A stretch of DNA of 32,963 nucleotides, taken from positions 1 through 32,963 of the forward strand of contig QNZQ01000075.1 of assembly GCA_003972985.1 (NCBI GenBank), read 5' to 3'. Shown here in pieces: positions 20,605 to 31,514 of this stretch. The position numbers were made by a program, and so were the translations under genes. Numbering within the stretch: position 1 is the first letter of the stretch; every line of letters starts with the position of its first letter. Below the pieces are notes generated by a model. That model saw only the letters and a program-made list of their open reading frames with translations. It did no database searches and had not been told where the DNA came from. The stretch comes from Gammaproteobacteria bacterium. Lineage in GTDB: Bacteria; Pseudomonadota; Gammaproteobacteria; Chromatiales; Chromatiaceae.

Positions 20605-21322
20605 CCTCGTCGACCTCGACCTCCGGCCGGGAGAGACGGTCACCCTTCCCGACCGGGTGGCGCGCCATCTGGGCCAGGTGCTGCGCATGAAAACCGGCGA
20701 GGAACTGGTTCTATTCAACGGCCGCGACGGCAGGGAGTGCCGGGCCCGCATCGACCGCATGACGAAAAAGAAGATCCAAGCCAGGATTCTCGAGTGCAGC
20801 GAAGCCGAACCGCCCCCGCTGCTGCGCCTTCACCTGGCGCTGGGCATCTCCCGGGGCGAACGGATGGACTTCGCCCTGCAGAAGGCGGTGGAACTCGGCG
20901 TCACGAGGATCACCCCCCTGTTCACCGAAAGAACCGTGGTGCGGCTTAAGGCAGAGCGGCTGGAAAAGCGTCTGGCACACTGGCAGGGAATCGTCACCAG
21001 CGCCTGCGAACAGTCCGGAAGGGCCTACCTGCCCGGGTTCGATGAACCGGCAAGCCTGGAGACCTGGCTGAAGCATGAAGGCGGGCCCAAGACGCTGCTG
21101 CTCGATCCGCGCGCGGACCGAACCCTGCCCATGCTGACGGCACCCCAGGGAACACTGACCTTTCTCATTGGGCCCGAAGGGGGATTCAGCGACAGGGAAC
21201 GCCGGCTCGCCTATGACAGCGGCTGCACCGGCATACGGCTGGGCCCGCGCATTCTCAGGACCGAGACCGCGCCATTGGCGGCCATGGCCGCGGCCCAGGT
21301 ACTCTGGGGCGACTTCAGATAG
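20582..21322 (+). CDS. rsmE: 16S rRNA (uracil(1498)-N(3))-methyltransferase
   Basis: 246 aa: LPDRVARHLGQVLRMKTGEELVLFNGRDGRECRARI..., RGERMDFALQKAVELGVTRITPLFTERTVV, ACEQSGRAYLP, LTFLIGPEGGFSDRER, LGPRILRTETAPLAAMAAAQVLWGDFR. Overlaps metF by 23 nt. Confidence 0.94.
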   Translation: MAVRLARNLVDLDLRPGETVTLPDRVARHLGQVLRMKTGEELVLFNGRDGRECRARIDRMTKKKIQARILECSEAEPPPLLRLHLALGISRGERMDFALQKAVELGVTRITPLFTERTVVRLKAERLEKRLAHWQGIVTSACEQSGRAYLPGFDEPASLETWLKHEGGPKTLLLDPRADRTLPMLTAPQGTLTFLIGPEGGFSDRERRLAYDSGCTGIRLGPRILRTETAPLAAMAAAQVLWGDFR

Positions 21323-21331
21323 GCTGCAGAC

Positions 21332-21820
21332 TCAGGCGGCCGCCCTTTCCAACTCCAGTGCCAGGCGGCCGAGCCGGTCCAGATCGGGAATCAGCGCTTC
21401 GGTCTCCTGCACCCTGGCCTTGTAGAGCACCGGCCAGTCCCGGGGCCACTCTTCTTCTGCCTCCACCGCGAGCGAATCCGCGTTCACGTTCACCAGGCGC
21501 GGCATGCCGGTGGCCTCCACGCCGATGAAGGGGTGCTGCAGCTCCTCGTCGAAGACGTGGATGACGATGATCCGCTTGCGCCCGCGCCGCTCCTCGCGCT
21601 CCACGCCCAGAAGCCGCTCCATGGAGACCAGCGGCAGCTTCAGGTGCCGCCACTCGAAGTGTCCCAACAGCCAGCCCGGGGCATCCTCCTCTTCCTTCTC
21701 CAGCTCCCGGTAGCCGATAATCTCGATCACCGAGGCGGAAGGGAGCAGCAGGGGCAGCTGCCGCTGGGGAATGAGCAGGCCCTGTACCTCCTGCTTCCCG
21801 TTTTCGACGGCGTCGCTCAT
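21332..21820 (-). CDS. chpC: CheW-domain protein of the pil-chp cluster (ChpC-like)
   Basis: 162 aa: GLLIPQRQLPLLLPSASVIEIIGYRELEKEEEDAPGWLLGHFEWRHLKLPLVSMERLLG, a CheW-like fold with its stop adjacent to rsmE and its start overlapping the chpA stop. Confidence 0.78.
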   Translation of the reverse strand: MSDAVENGKQEVQGLLIPQRQLPLLLPSASVIEIIGYRELEKEEEDAPGWLLGHFEWRHLKLPLVSMERLLGVEREERRGRKRIIVIHVFDEELQHPFIGVEATGMPRLVNVNADSLAVEAEEEWPRDWPVLYKARVQETEALIPDLDRLGRLALELERAAA

Positions 21821-24800
21821 AGGATTCTCTCTCCCAGCAGTGCGTAGATGTTCTCCAGCAGGTCCGTCTCCTGGTAGGGCTTGCCGAGGTAGCGGTCGAC
21901 CCCGAGCTCCAGGGCGCGCTGGCGGTGCTTCTCGCCGGTGCGGGAAGTGATCATGATGATGGGAATATCCTCCAGCTCAGGCGTGTTGCGGATGTGACGC
22001 GCCAGTTCGTAACCATCCATGCGTGGCATCTCGATATCGAGCAGCATCACGTCCGGCTTGCGCTCCTGCAGCACGGTGATGGCATCCACGCCGTCCTTGG
22101 CGGTGACCACGTGCATGTTGTGCCGCTCCAGCAGGCGGCTTGTCACCTTGCGCACCGTGATGGAGTCGTCTACCACCATCACGGTGATGCCCTTCATCTC
22201 GGGTTCCGGCACCGCCTGGGCAGGCGCCTGGGCCACTGCCATCGAACGGATCAGGGCATTCATGTCCAGCAGCAGCGCGATCTTGCCGTCGGCGAGAATG
22301 GTGCCGCCGGTGAACCAGCGCACGCCGGCGAGCTGTGCGCCGATGGATTTCACCACCACCTGGTGGTTGCCCAGCAACTGGTCGACCTGGATGGCCAGGC
22401 GCTGCTCACCGGCGCGCACCAGCAGCAGCGGGAACCACTTGGCGTTCTCGGGCAGCACGGGTTCGGCCACGCCGAGCATGGAGCCCATGTAGCGCACCGG
22501 GTAGCGGTGCCCTCCGTACTCGATGCCTTCGGACTGCCCCTGGTAACAGGCCATGAGGTCCTCGCGCGAAACGCGGATGATGACCTCGGTAGTGCCGTGG
22601 GGAATGGCGTAGACGTCGTCGGCAACCTTCACCAGCAGGGCCTCGGAGATGGCTAGCGTGAAGGGCAGGCGGATGACGAAACTGCTGCCGCGACCGTGCT
22701 CGGACATGATCTCCAGGGAGCCGCCCAGCTGCTTTATCTCGCTCACCACGGCATCCATGCCCACGCCGCGGCCTGCCACCTGGGTCACTTCCGCCGCCGT
22801 AGTGAAGCCTGGCTGCAGGATGAACTGGTAGAGTGCCTCTTCCTCGACCTCGGCGCTCTCTTCGAGGAGGCCGTTCTGTATCGCCTTCCTGCGAATGGCC
22901 GTGGCATCCAGGCCGGCACCATCGTCCGAAATGTTGAGCACCACTTCGCTGCCTTCGCGCGTCAGCACCAGGGAGACCTTGCCGGTTTCCGGCTTGTCCA
23001 GCTCGAGGCGCTTCTCCGGCGGCTCAATGCCGTGTGCCACGGCGTTGCGCAGCAGGTGCTCCAGTGGCCCCATGATACGGTTGAGGATGGTGCGGTCGAT
23101 CTCGCCTTCCGCACCGATGACGTCCAGCTCGGCCTTCTTGCCCAGCGATTGGGCCGTCTGCCGCACCACCCGCTGCAGACGTGATGCTTGGCGCTTGAAG
23201 GGCACCATGCGGCTGCGCAGCAGGCCATCCTGCAGGTCGTTGGTGACCCGCGCCTGCTGCAGCAGCAGGGTATCGGCATCGCGGGTCTGCTCGCTGAGCG
23301 AATCGCCGATGCTCGAGAGGTCGGCGATGGTCTCCGAAAGCGCCCGCGAAAGCTGCTGCAGGTTGGAATAACGGTCCATCTCCAGCGGATCGAAGTCCTC
23401 GTAGCCGCCCTCTTCCAGCTTCCGCTCGTGGCGGGAACGGATCTGTGCCTCGGTCTCGAGTTCCAGTGCCCGGAGCTGCGACTGCAGGCGCGAGAGGTGG
23501 AGTTGAGCTCCTCCAGGTTCTGCTGCACGCGCATGTTGTGCCGCTCCAGGCGGGCCCGGTAGATGCTCACCTCGCCGGCGTTGTTTACCAGCTGGTCGAG
23601 CAGTTCGGCCAGTACGCGAACCCGCTCGCCCTTGCCGGTCTGCTCCTCTTCCGCCCGCAGCGGGGGCGGGCGCTGGCGGTCGCGGCGACGGCGAACCTCC
23701 GCGGCATCCGGGAAGGGGATGATCCGGTCGCCTTCTCCGGCACTCTCGGTTTCACCGAGCAGCTCGGAGTCGGTGAGCATCTGTGAGCTCATGATGAAGG
23801 AGGAATCCTGTTCCTGCTGAACGCTCGAAACCTCGGAGCCCATCTCCGAGTGAACCACGCTCAGGGTGGACTCCGGCATGGCGGAAAGCTCGGAATCGGC
23901 CACCAGGGAGGTCAGCTCCCAGCTGGTGCCACGCGCAGCGGCTTCCAGCGCTTCGGTGAGATCGGCGAGATCGGGCAGTTTTCCGTTCTGCTGCAGCGTC
24001 TCGATACTGGTTTCGAGCCGGTCCACGCCCTGGCGCACCAGTGGCCTGAGCCGCTCGTCGGCCTGCAGGCTGCCTTCCGCGAGATTCTCGAACAGGGATT
24101 CCAGCGCATGGCTCAGATCGCCGACCCCGAACAGGCCCGCAAAGCGTGCGTTACCCTTGAGCGTGTGCAGGCTGCGCATGAGGCCGTCGATGGCTTCCTG
24201 GGAGGTGAGGTCGTCTTCCCAGGAGGCCAGGTGTTCCTCGAGCCGTTCGGTGATCTCGCCGGCCTCCTCGAGGAAGAGTTCGAGCAGTTCCGGGTCCACC
24301 TCGGGCGCAACCGCCTGGGGCTCTTTCTCTGCGGTAGGGGGCTCGCCCGGCCCCTCATCGGCTGAACTCTCGAGAGTGGTCGATTCGGGATGGTAATCCC
24401 CCTCCTCCGCCCAGCTTTCGGTGAGCAGGATGGATTCGGGCTCCTGGCTCTCCAGTTCCTGCACTTCGCCTTCGGGTTCGGCTTCCTCTTCCTGCTGGAC
24501 CAGCTGCTCCATGCGCGCGGCCAGATCGGGCAGCTTGCCGTTGAGGTGCAGTGAATCCAGGGCATCCTCGATGGACTCCACCAGTTTGCGAATCTCGTTG
24601 CGGGTGTCCCGGTCCACCTGGCCGCCGCTCGACTGCAGCACCTCGAAGAAGCCTTCCAGCCCCTGTGCCAGGTCTCCCAGCGGCAGGAAACCCGCCATGC
24701 GCGCCCCGCCCTTGATGGTATGCAGGCCGCGCTTGAGTGCATCGGCCACCCCGGTCTCGTCCTCCTCGATCCAGCTGGTGAGATCCCTGTCCAGCTGCTC

Positions 24801-27788
24801 GAGGATCTCCGCCGCCTCTTCCAGGAAGATATCGATGATCTCGCGCTCGGCGGCCGGTTCGCTGATCAGCTCGCTGTCGGAGACCGGTTCCAGGTCGGAA
24901 ACCACCTCGGGCAGGTCGTGGTCGGCCTGCCGGATGGCGTCCACCAGCGCCTGCCAGTCGGGCAGGCTGCTGCCCGGCACGTTGATGGCATCGAGTATGG
25001 CCACCATGGTGGCATGGAATTCCTTCAGCAGCCCCAGTTCCTCCCGGGAACAGGCGTGGGAAAGCTGGTGCAGGTGATTGCAGTAGATCTCCATCTCGCC
25101 GGCGAGTACCGCCATGGGCTCCACTTCCGCAAGGTGGGAGCTGCCCCGCAGCGTGTGCACGGCACGCACCGTCTCCGGCGTAATGACACAGTTCTCCTCG
25201 CAGGTCTCCAGGAATTCCTGGAGGATTTCGAGGTGGTTCTCGGACTCCACGCGGAAGATGCTGTAGAGGTCCTCCGGCAGCGCGATGGCCGGCGCGGGCT
25301 GCTCCTCCACTTCCCCCACGAAGCCGGACTCGGCCTCCTCCACCACTTCCGTGAGCGGTTCCTCTGTTTCTTCCTCCGGCTCGGCCTCGCTCTTGCGTGC
25401 CTCGGCAAGGGCAAAGCCCCGTTCCTGGAGGGTGGCCACGTCCACCTGAGGTGCCACACCCGTTTTCTGCGCCTCGATCAGCTGCGGCAGGGCCGTGATG
25501 ACCTGGTCGAGGTGTTCGAGCACTTCCCCATCCGGGGCAACGGTGCCGTCCATGATCCGGTTGAGCAGGTTTTCCACCGACCAGGCGAATTCACCGATGA
25601 CGTGAGCGCCCACCATGTGGCCGCTCCCCTTGAGCGTGTGGAAGGAGCGGCGGAAGGTCTGCAGCGCGGTCTCGTTGGAGGTGTCGGCACGCCACAGGGG
25701 ATACTGCTCTTCAATGACCCCCAGCTCCTCGCCCGCCTCTTCCATGAAGATCTCGAAGATCTCGGGATCGATCTCGTCCATGCTCAGGGCTTCTGCGGCC
25801 ACCTCGGGCTCTGCCTCGGTCTCTTCCCTGGCTTCTTCCTCCTGCCCCGCCTCCTCCTCCGGCGACGGCGATTCGGCAGTCACTTCCCGGACGAACCCGG
25901 ACTCCCGGGAGGGGATCTCGAGTTCCTCCAGCACCTGTTCCATGGGCGGAGAAGCCTCCTCTGCGCCGGCAACCGGTTCGGCTGGCGCCTCCTCCATGTT
26001 TTCCGTTGCGGTCTCGGGCTCCCCGGCCTCTTCTTCAGCCGCCTCCTTTTCCGGAACCTCGTCGACCGGGGCAGGTTGGGCCGGCTTTTCCATGAACTCC
26101 GGGTGCACGACCTCTTCGAGCTCACCCGGCGCGGCGTTCAGGTTACGCAGCGACTCGCGTGCCTGCGCAAGGATACCCTCGAGGTTGCTGCGCCCGTCCA
26201 GCCGGGCCTCCAGATAGTAATCCAGCGCGGCAAAGAGATCCACCAGTGCTCCGCGCTGGTGCGGCGACAGCTCCAGCTACTCTTCACCCAGGCGCTGCAG
26301 CTCGGGTTCCGCCTCCCTGAGCAGCCCGGCCACCGAGTCCAGATCGATGACGCTGAAGACGCCGGCCAGCTTGTGAACGTCGGCGGCGACCTGCTGCAGG
26401 CGTCCGCTTTCCGAGGTGTCGTGAAGATAGCGCTCCAGGGCCTCCTTGATGCGGGAGAACTCGGAGAACGCTTCCCGGATCACCACCTCGTCGTGTTTCT
26501 CGCTTTCCTCCTCGGCAGCGGCAGCGCCTTCACCCGCTGCTCCACCGCCGGGACGGGAAAGGGTGGTCTCGGCTTCCACGATGGCAGTGGCGATCTCCAT
26601 CAACTGCTCATCGGCTGGCAGGCTCTGGCCGCTCTCCATCTCCCTCAGGCCATCGGCCACCTGGGCCAGCTTTTCCCGCAGGGCGCCGCGCCCCAGCATC
26701 CCCAGGGTATCGGCCACCTTGGAGAGCTTCTCGCCCAGCCCCTGCAGCCGGTGCAGCTCCTCGCGATCGCCCCGGATGTAGAGATCCAGGTTCTCCTGCA
26801 CCTGTGCCAGGTCATTGCCGAGCTCCGAGAATACCGTGGCCAGGACATCCTCGTCGGCCCCCATGCGCACTTCCACGGGCGCCTTGAGGAGCTGATCCGG
26901 GAAGCTGTTGGCAAGATCCGCCGTGCGCTTCACCGACTGCACCACGGGATCGTGGGAGTGGGAGCGGGACACGAAGTAGAGAATGCTCTTCAGGAGCTCG
27001 ATGGGGTAATCCTCCATCGCCTCCTCTTCGCCCTTTTCGATCAGCTCCTTGAACACCCGGTCCAGGCGGCTGAAGAGCTGCTTGACCTCGTCATCGGCAG
27101 TGAACTCGCCCTCCATGAGGGTCAGGACCAGTGCTTCGGCGGAGTCCATCAGGCGGCGCAGGCGACGGGTGCCGGCGATGGCGTTGACACGCCGGATCAC
27201 GTCCAGCACCAGGTCGAGCCCGGCTTCCTGTCCCTGATCGCGGTACCAACCCAGCAGCCCGTGGTGATAGCGGGTGCGCTGCTCCCTGACCAACCCGGGG
27301 ATACGCTCGCTTCCCGAGCCGGGAATCACCGGCTCGCGCTCCACCACACGATTCAGGTTGGGCGCATAGAGCACGATCTCGGAAGCGGCCAGGGCACCGC
27401 GCGCGGCACGAAGATCGTTGAGCACCGGGAGCAGGACCAGCGGAATATCCGGCTCGCCCTTTTCCAGCCGCTGCAGGTAGGCCGGCAGCTGCACCAGACC
27501 AAGCATCAGGGATTCCGCCAGCCGCTCGTCCCCGGCCAGGGCACCTTCCGCAAGCAGCCGGCCCACCCGCTCCATCTCCTCCACGAGCATGGCGCCGCCA
27601 TAGACCTGCACCATGCGCAGGGTTCCCAGCAGCTGGTGGATCTGCTGCTGGAAGGTGGCGATGTCGTTGCCACTGAAGCCCGCCTCTTCGTATGCCTCCA
27701 GCGCCTGACGGGCCAGCTGAATGGTTTCATCCAGCCCTTCCTTTACCCAGCGCAGGGTGGCGTAGTCAGGCTTTTCCACTTCGTTCAT
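21817..27788 (-). pseudogene. chpA: ChpA/PilL-type hybrid chemotaxis histidine kinase (Hpt domains-kinase-CheW-REC), disrupted by an amber codon and a frameshift
   Basis: Three ORFs in order, 26277..27788, middle part to ~23497, and 21817..23379, make one ChpA. Hpt-like motifs: FRRSFHTLKGSGHMVG, AVHTLRGSSHLAE, RGLHTIKGGARMAG, RSLHTLKGNARFAG. Kinase N-box HLLRNAVAHGIEPPE, G-boxes DDGAGLD and GRGVGMDAV, CheW domain, and C-terminal REC VMVVDDSITVRKV...DVMLLDIEMPRMDG. Confidence 0.85.
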
Positions 27789-27861
27789 CGAATTTCCTCA
27801 ACTGGCAGGCCGTTGAAAAACAGCGTCATTCGGCAGCCCTGTGCGGCACGGCGTTCCGCTC

Positions 27862-29979
27862 TCAGCTCTTTTCTGGCAATACGAAGCCGGCTACCGACTG
27901 CCGCAGCTGGTTGATCTTCTGCGCCAGTTCGCCGATGGCCTCGGCCGTGTTGGCCGTACCCTCGGTGGTCTGCTGGGTGATCTCCTGGATGACACCCATG
28001 GTGTCGTTCAGCTGCCGCGCCTCGGCGGACTCGGCCTGCGCCGAGGAGGCCAGGCGGGTGATGATCTCGGCGATCTCCTGGGAAACGGTCTCGATCTCCT
28101 GCAGGGCGGCACCGGCGTCTTCCGCCAGCCCGGCACCACTCACCACCTCCGTGGTACTCGATTCCATGGAGCTCACGGCTTCCTTGGTATCGGCCTGGAT
28201 GGTCTGTACCAGCGCCTCGATCTGCTTGGTGGCGTTGGCGGAGCGTTCCGCCAGCCGCTGCACCTCGTCGGCCACCACCGCGAAACCGCGGCCCGCCTCG
28301 CCGGCCATGGCCGCCTGCATGGCGGCGTTCAGCGCCAGGATGTTGGTCTGGTCGGCGATGTCCTCGATCAGCTCCACGATGTTGCCGATCTCCTGGGAGC
28401 TCTCGCCGAGGCGCTTGATCCGCTTCGAGGTCTCCTGGATCTGCTCGCGGATGTTGTCCATGCCGTGGATGGTGCGGCGCACCGCCTCGCCGCCCTTGGC
28501 GGCCAGCTGCACCGATTTCTGCGCCACTTCGGCGGACTTGGTAGCGGTGCCTTCCATCTCCACCAGCGCGTTGGTCATCTTGTCGATGGTGGCACTGGCG
28601 CCGGTGATCTCGTCACGCTGGTGCTCGGCCGCCTCGGCCAGATGCATGATGGTGGCCTGGGTCTCCTGGGACGATTTCGAAACATCCTCCGCCGTCTCGT
28701 TGATGGATTCGACCACCTCGCGCATCGCCTCGATGGCGTAGTTGATGGAGTCGGCGATGGCGCCGGTGATGTCCTCGGTAACCGTGGCTTCCACGGAGAG
28801 GTCACCGTCGGCCAGGTCGCCCATTTCGTCCAGCAGGCGGCGGATGGCGTCCTGGTTGCGCTGGTACTGGTCGGTGATGGCGCGTTCCTGGCGACGGGCC
28901 CGGCCGACCAGCGCGATGCCCAGCAGCACCAGCAGTACGGTGGTGAGCACACCCAGGCCGGTCACCAGCAGCGGACCGACCACCACGGGACCCACTTTCA
29001 GCTCGCCCGCCGCGCTCTGGTAGGCAAGGATCAGCTTCTTCACCGCATCGGCCACCTTGTCCGAAGCCAGCGCCAGGGCACTGGGCACATCCATGTCGGG
29101 CAACACCTCGCCCTGTGCAACGGCCTCCTGGGCCATCTCCTGCAGGCCGCTCTCGCCCACCGCCTCCAGAGCCGGGAGCACGTCGGAGATCATCCCCAGG
29201 ATGGTGTTCAGGGAGTCGTCCAGGTCACCCAGGATGGCGGTGATCTCGAGCAGCTGCTCCTTCAGGTCGTCATCCTTGACCGCCTTGACCCCCAGCGCCG
29301 AACTGCCATTGAGCAACGCATCGACCACCGTCTTGAGTTCGTCCACGTCCTGGGTCAGCTGGTCCACTGCCAGCGCCGTGGCGGAACCGCCCGAAAGCAC
29401 CTCGTTGAGAGAGGAGTTGATGCGCTGGGCCAGAAACAGCTGACGGGTCGCATAGTAGATCTGGGAGGGATCGGCCTTCTCTTCCACCAGGGCGTTGGTC
29501 ACCTCCGTGGAGAGCTCCAGCAGGTCTGGCAGGGTGTCCTTGATGGAGTTGATGATCTCCTTCACCGAGAGAATGGCATCCTGGTTGTTGAGGATGGCAT
29601 CCACGTGAGAGCGCAGCTCCAGCCAGTTGTTCTCCACCTCCTGCAGTGCCGGCTGGACGGCTTCAGGAGAGGGGGGCAATCCCTCGGCTGCCGAACCGTT
29701 CTTGAGGATCTGCAGCAATTCGGTGAAACGGTCCCGCGACTCGCGCAGACGGGGGAAGGAGGCCTCCTTGCCGCTGGCTGCCTCCACGGCGTACTTGGCG
29801 ATCCGGTGTGCAAGCACCCGCTGGTCCGCTGCATACAGCAGGTATTTCTCCACGTGGGAACTGTGCCGGGACCAGGCCACGAAGGCGAGCACGCCTGCCA
29901 CCATGGAGACAACCAGCAGCACGGACAGCAGCGGGATTAGCGCCGACCGTTCTTGAACTTGTTTTGCTCTTGCAACCAT
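27862..29979 (-). CDS. pilJ: Methyl-accepting chemotaxis protein PilJ
   Basis: 705 aa: N-terminal TM, large PilJ-like periplasmic region ([25 protein letters not shown]), TM, HAMP, and MCP signalling hairpin [47 protein letters not shown]. Confidence 0.94.
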   Translation of the reverse strand: MVARAKQVQERSALIPLLSVLLVVSMVAGVLAFVAWSRHSSHVEKYLLYAADQRVLAHRIAKYAVEAASGKEASFPRLRESRDRFTELLQILKNGSAAEGLPPSPEAVQPALQEVENNWLELRSHVDAILNNQDAILSVKEIINSIKDTLPDLLELSTEVTNALVEEKADPSQIYYATRQLFLAQRINSSLNEVLSGGSATALAVDQLTQDVDELKTVVDALLNGSSALGVKAVKDDDLKEQLLEITAILGDLDDSLNTILGMISDVLPALEAVGESGLQEMAQEAVAQGEVLPDMDVPSALALASDKVADAVKKLILAYQSAAGELKVGPVVVGPLLVTGLGVLTTVLLVLLGIALVGRARRQERAITDQYQRNQDAIRRLLDEMGDLADGDLSVEATVTEDITGAIADSINYAIEAMREVVESINETAEDVSKSSQETQATIMHLAEAAEHQRDEITGASATIDKMTNALVEMEGTATKSAEVAQKSVQLAAKGGEAVRRTIHGMDNIREQIQETSKRIKRLGESSQEIGNIVELIEDIADQTNILALNAAMQAAMAGEAGRGFAVVADEVQRLAERSANATKQIEALVQTIQADTKEAVSSMESSTTEVVSGAGLAEDAGAALQEIETVSQEIAEIITRLASSAQAESAEARQLNDTMGVIQEITQQTTEGTANTAEAIGELAQKINQLRQSVAGFVLPEKS

Positions 29980-30050
29980 TTTCTTACCTCGTGAGGGTGG
30001 ACCTTGCCCACCTGCCCTTGTTATCAGGATTCGGTTCCTGGCCGCTGCCG

Positions 30051-30605
30051 CTAGGCAGCAGCGGAAAGGAAACGTTCATCGTTGGCCAGCGCCGCCATGC
30101 TGAATACCGGCCAGACCCCGTCTTCCAGTCCGAACACGTCGTACACGTACTGCCCCAGCACCCCTTCGAATTCGGCATCCGCGATCTGCTTCTCCAGCGG
30201 CAGGTGGCGCATTCCCAGCACCGAGGAGACCAGCAGCCCGGTGGAGGTGCCCCGGTTGCGGATCACCAGCACCCTGCAACGCTCATTTAACGGCACGGGG
30301 GCGCTTCCCATGAACTGCTGAAGGTCCACGATGGGAAGCAGTTCACCCCGAATGTTGGCCAGCCCCAGCATCCAGGCCCGGGTACCGGGAACCCGCGTGA
30401 CCGATTCGGGGTAGGGAAGCAGCTCGCGAACCTCTTCCATGGCCGTTACCAGCTTCACGCCATCGAGGACGAAGGCCAGCCCCTGCCAGTCCTCCTCCTT
30501 GACCAGGGTGGCGGGTACCTTCTCTTCCTGGGCCTCGCTGCGGCGCGCATACTCACCCAGCCGGGCAATCGCTTCTGCTGTGGCCTGTTCCGTTTTCTGG
30601 CTCAT
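30051..30605 (-). CDS. pilI: CheW-like protein PilI
   Basis: 184 aa: [61 protein letters not shown]. Confidence 0.9.
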   Translation of the reverse strand: MSQKTEQATAEAIARLGEYARRSEAQEEKVPATLVKEEDWQGLAFVLDGVKLVTAMEEVRELLPYPESVTRVPGTRAWMLGLANIRGELLPIVDLQQFMGSAPVPLNERCRVLVIRNRGTSTGLLVSSVLGMRHLPLEKQIADAEFEGVLGQYVYDVFGLEDGVWPVFSMAALANDERFLSAAA

Positions 30606-30611
30606 GGCGTA

Positions 30612-30977
30612 TCAGCTCGCGGCCAGCAGGGTGACTTTCTGCAGCAGTTCCTTCATGTCCACCGGCTTGACCAGGTAGTCCCGCGCTCCCTGGCGCATGC
30701 CCCACTCCCGGTCCGTGTCCTGGTCCTTGGTGGTGACGATGATGATGGGAATGTGCTTCGTGGAAGCGTTGCGGTGAATCTTGCGCGTGGCCTGGAAACC
30801 ATTCAGGCCCGGCATGACCACGTCCATGAGGATCAGGTCGGGCTGCTGTTCGCTGGCCTTCTGCACCCCTTCCTCGCCGTCCGTGGCCACCAGCACATCG
30901 TGGCCCGCTTCGCTCAGCGCAGAGCTGAAGATGTGAACCTCTGTGGGTGAATCGTCAACAATCAGTACTTTTGCCAT
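30612..30977 (-). CDS. pilH: Response regulator PilH
   Basis: 121 aa REC-only: MAKVLIVDDSPTEVHIFSSALSEAGHDVLVATDGEEGVQKASEQQPDLILMDVVMPGLNGFQATRKI...GARDYLVKPVDMKELL. Confidence 0.93.
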   Translation of the reverse strand: MAKVLIVDDSPTEVHIFSSALSEAGHDVLVATDGEEGVQKASEQQPDLILMDVVMPGLNGFQATRKIHRNASTKHIPIIIVTTKDQDTDREWGMRQGARDYLVKPVDMKELLQKVTLLAAS

Positions 30978-31016
30978 GTTCTCTGGGTTTCCTTGTCGGT
31001 TCTGTATTGGTGGTCA

Positions 31017-31036
31017 CCTCCTGAGCGGACAGGAGG
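31017..31036. promoter_or_regulatory. Hairpin CCTCCTG-AGCGGA-CAGGAGG in the pilG-pilH gap
   Basis: 7-bp perfect stem. On the transcribed (minus) strand the 3' arm runs into AGGAGGTGA, a full anti-16S Shine-Dalgarno complement, ~40 nt upstream of pilH ATG. Confidence 0.5.
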
Positions 31037-31064
31037 CGGTTCGTGGCATTCGTAAGGACTCGGC

Positions 31065-31496
31065 TCAGGCCGCCTTGTCGAGGTGACGGCGAATCGCATC
31101 CAGCAGCTCTTCCCGGGTGAAGGGCTTGGTCAGGTACTGGTCGGAACCCGCCAGGCGTCCCTTGGCCCGGTCGAACAGCCCGTCCTTGCTCGAGAGCATC
31201 ACTACCGGGGTATCGCTGTAGGCCTTGTTTCCCTTGATCAGGGCACAGGTCTGGTAACCATCCAGCCGGGGCATCATGATGTCCACGAATATGAGGTCGG
31301 GCTGGTGGTCGGCCACCAGCGACAGGGCCTCGAACCCATCCACGGCGGTGATCACTTCACAACCCGCCTTGCGCAACAGGTTCTCCGCCGTGCGGCGGAT
31401 GGTCTTGCTGTCGTCGATCACCATGATCTTCAGCCCGGAAAACCCGGTTTCCGTCTCTTCGCTCACGTCATTTCCCCACGCCAGTGCATGTGTCAT
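31065..31496 (-). CDS. pilG: Response regulator PilG
   Basis: 143 aa: LKIMVIDDSKTIRRTAENLLRKAGCEVITAVDGFEALSLVADHQPDLIFVDIMMPRLDGYQTCALIK...SDQYLTKPFTREELLDAIRRHL. Confidence 0.93.
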   Translation of the reverse strand: MTHALAWGNDVSEETETGFSGLKIMVIDDSKTIRRTAENLLRKAGCEVITAVDGFEALSLVADHQPDLIFVDIMMPRLDGYQTCALIKGNKAYSDTPVVMLSSKDGLFDRAKGRLAGSDQYLTKPFTREELLDAIRRHLDKAA

Positions 31497-31514
31497 CTGT
31501 ACACCCTATTGTTT

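Noticed and set aside
24720-27914. 1064-aa plus-strand ORF antisense to chpA
   Set aside because: Composition (His/Leu/Gly/Arg-rich, no recognisable domain) is typical of a shadow ORF opposite a high-GC coding gene. The minus strand encodes clear Hpt motifs.
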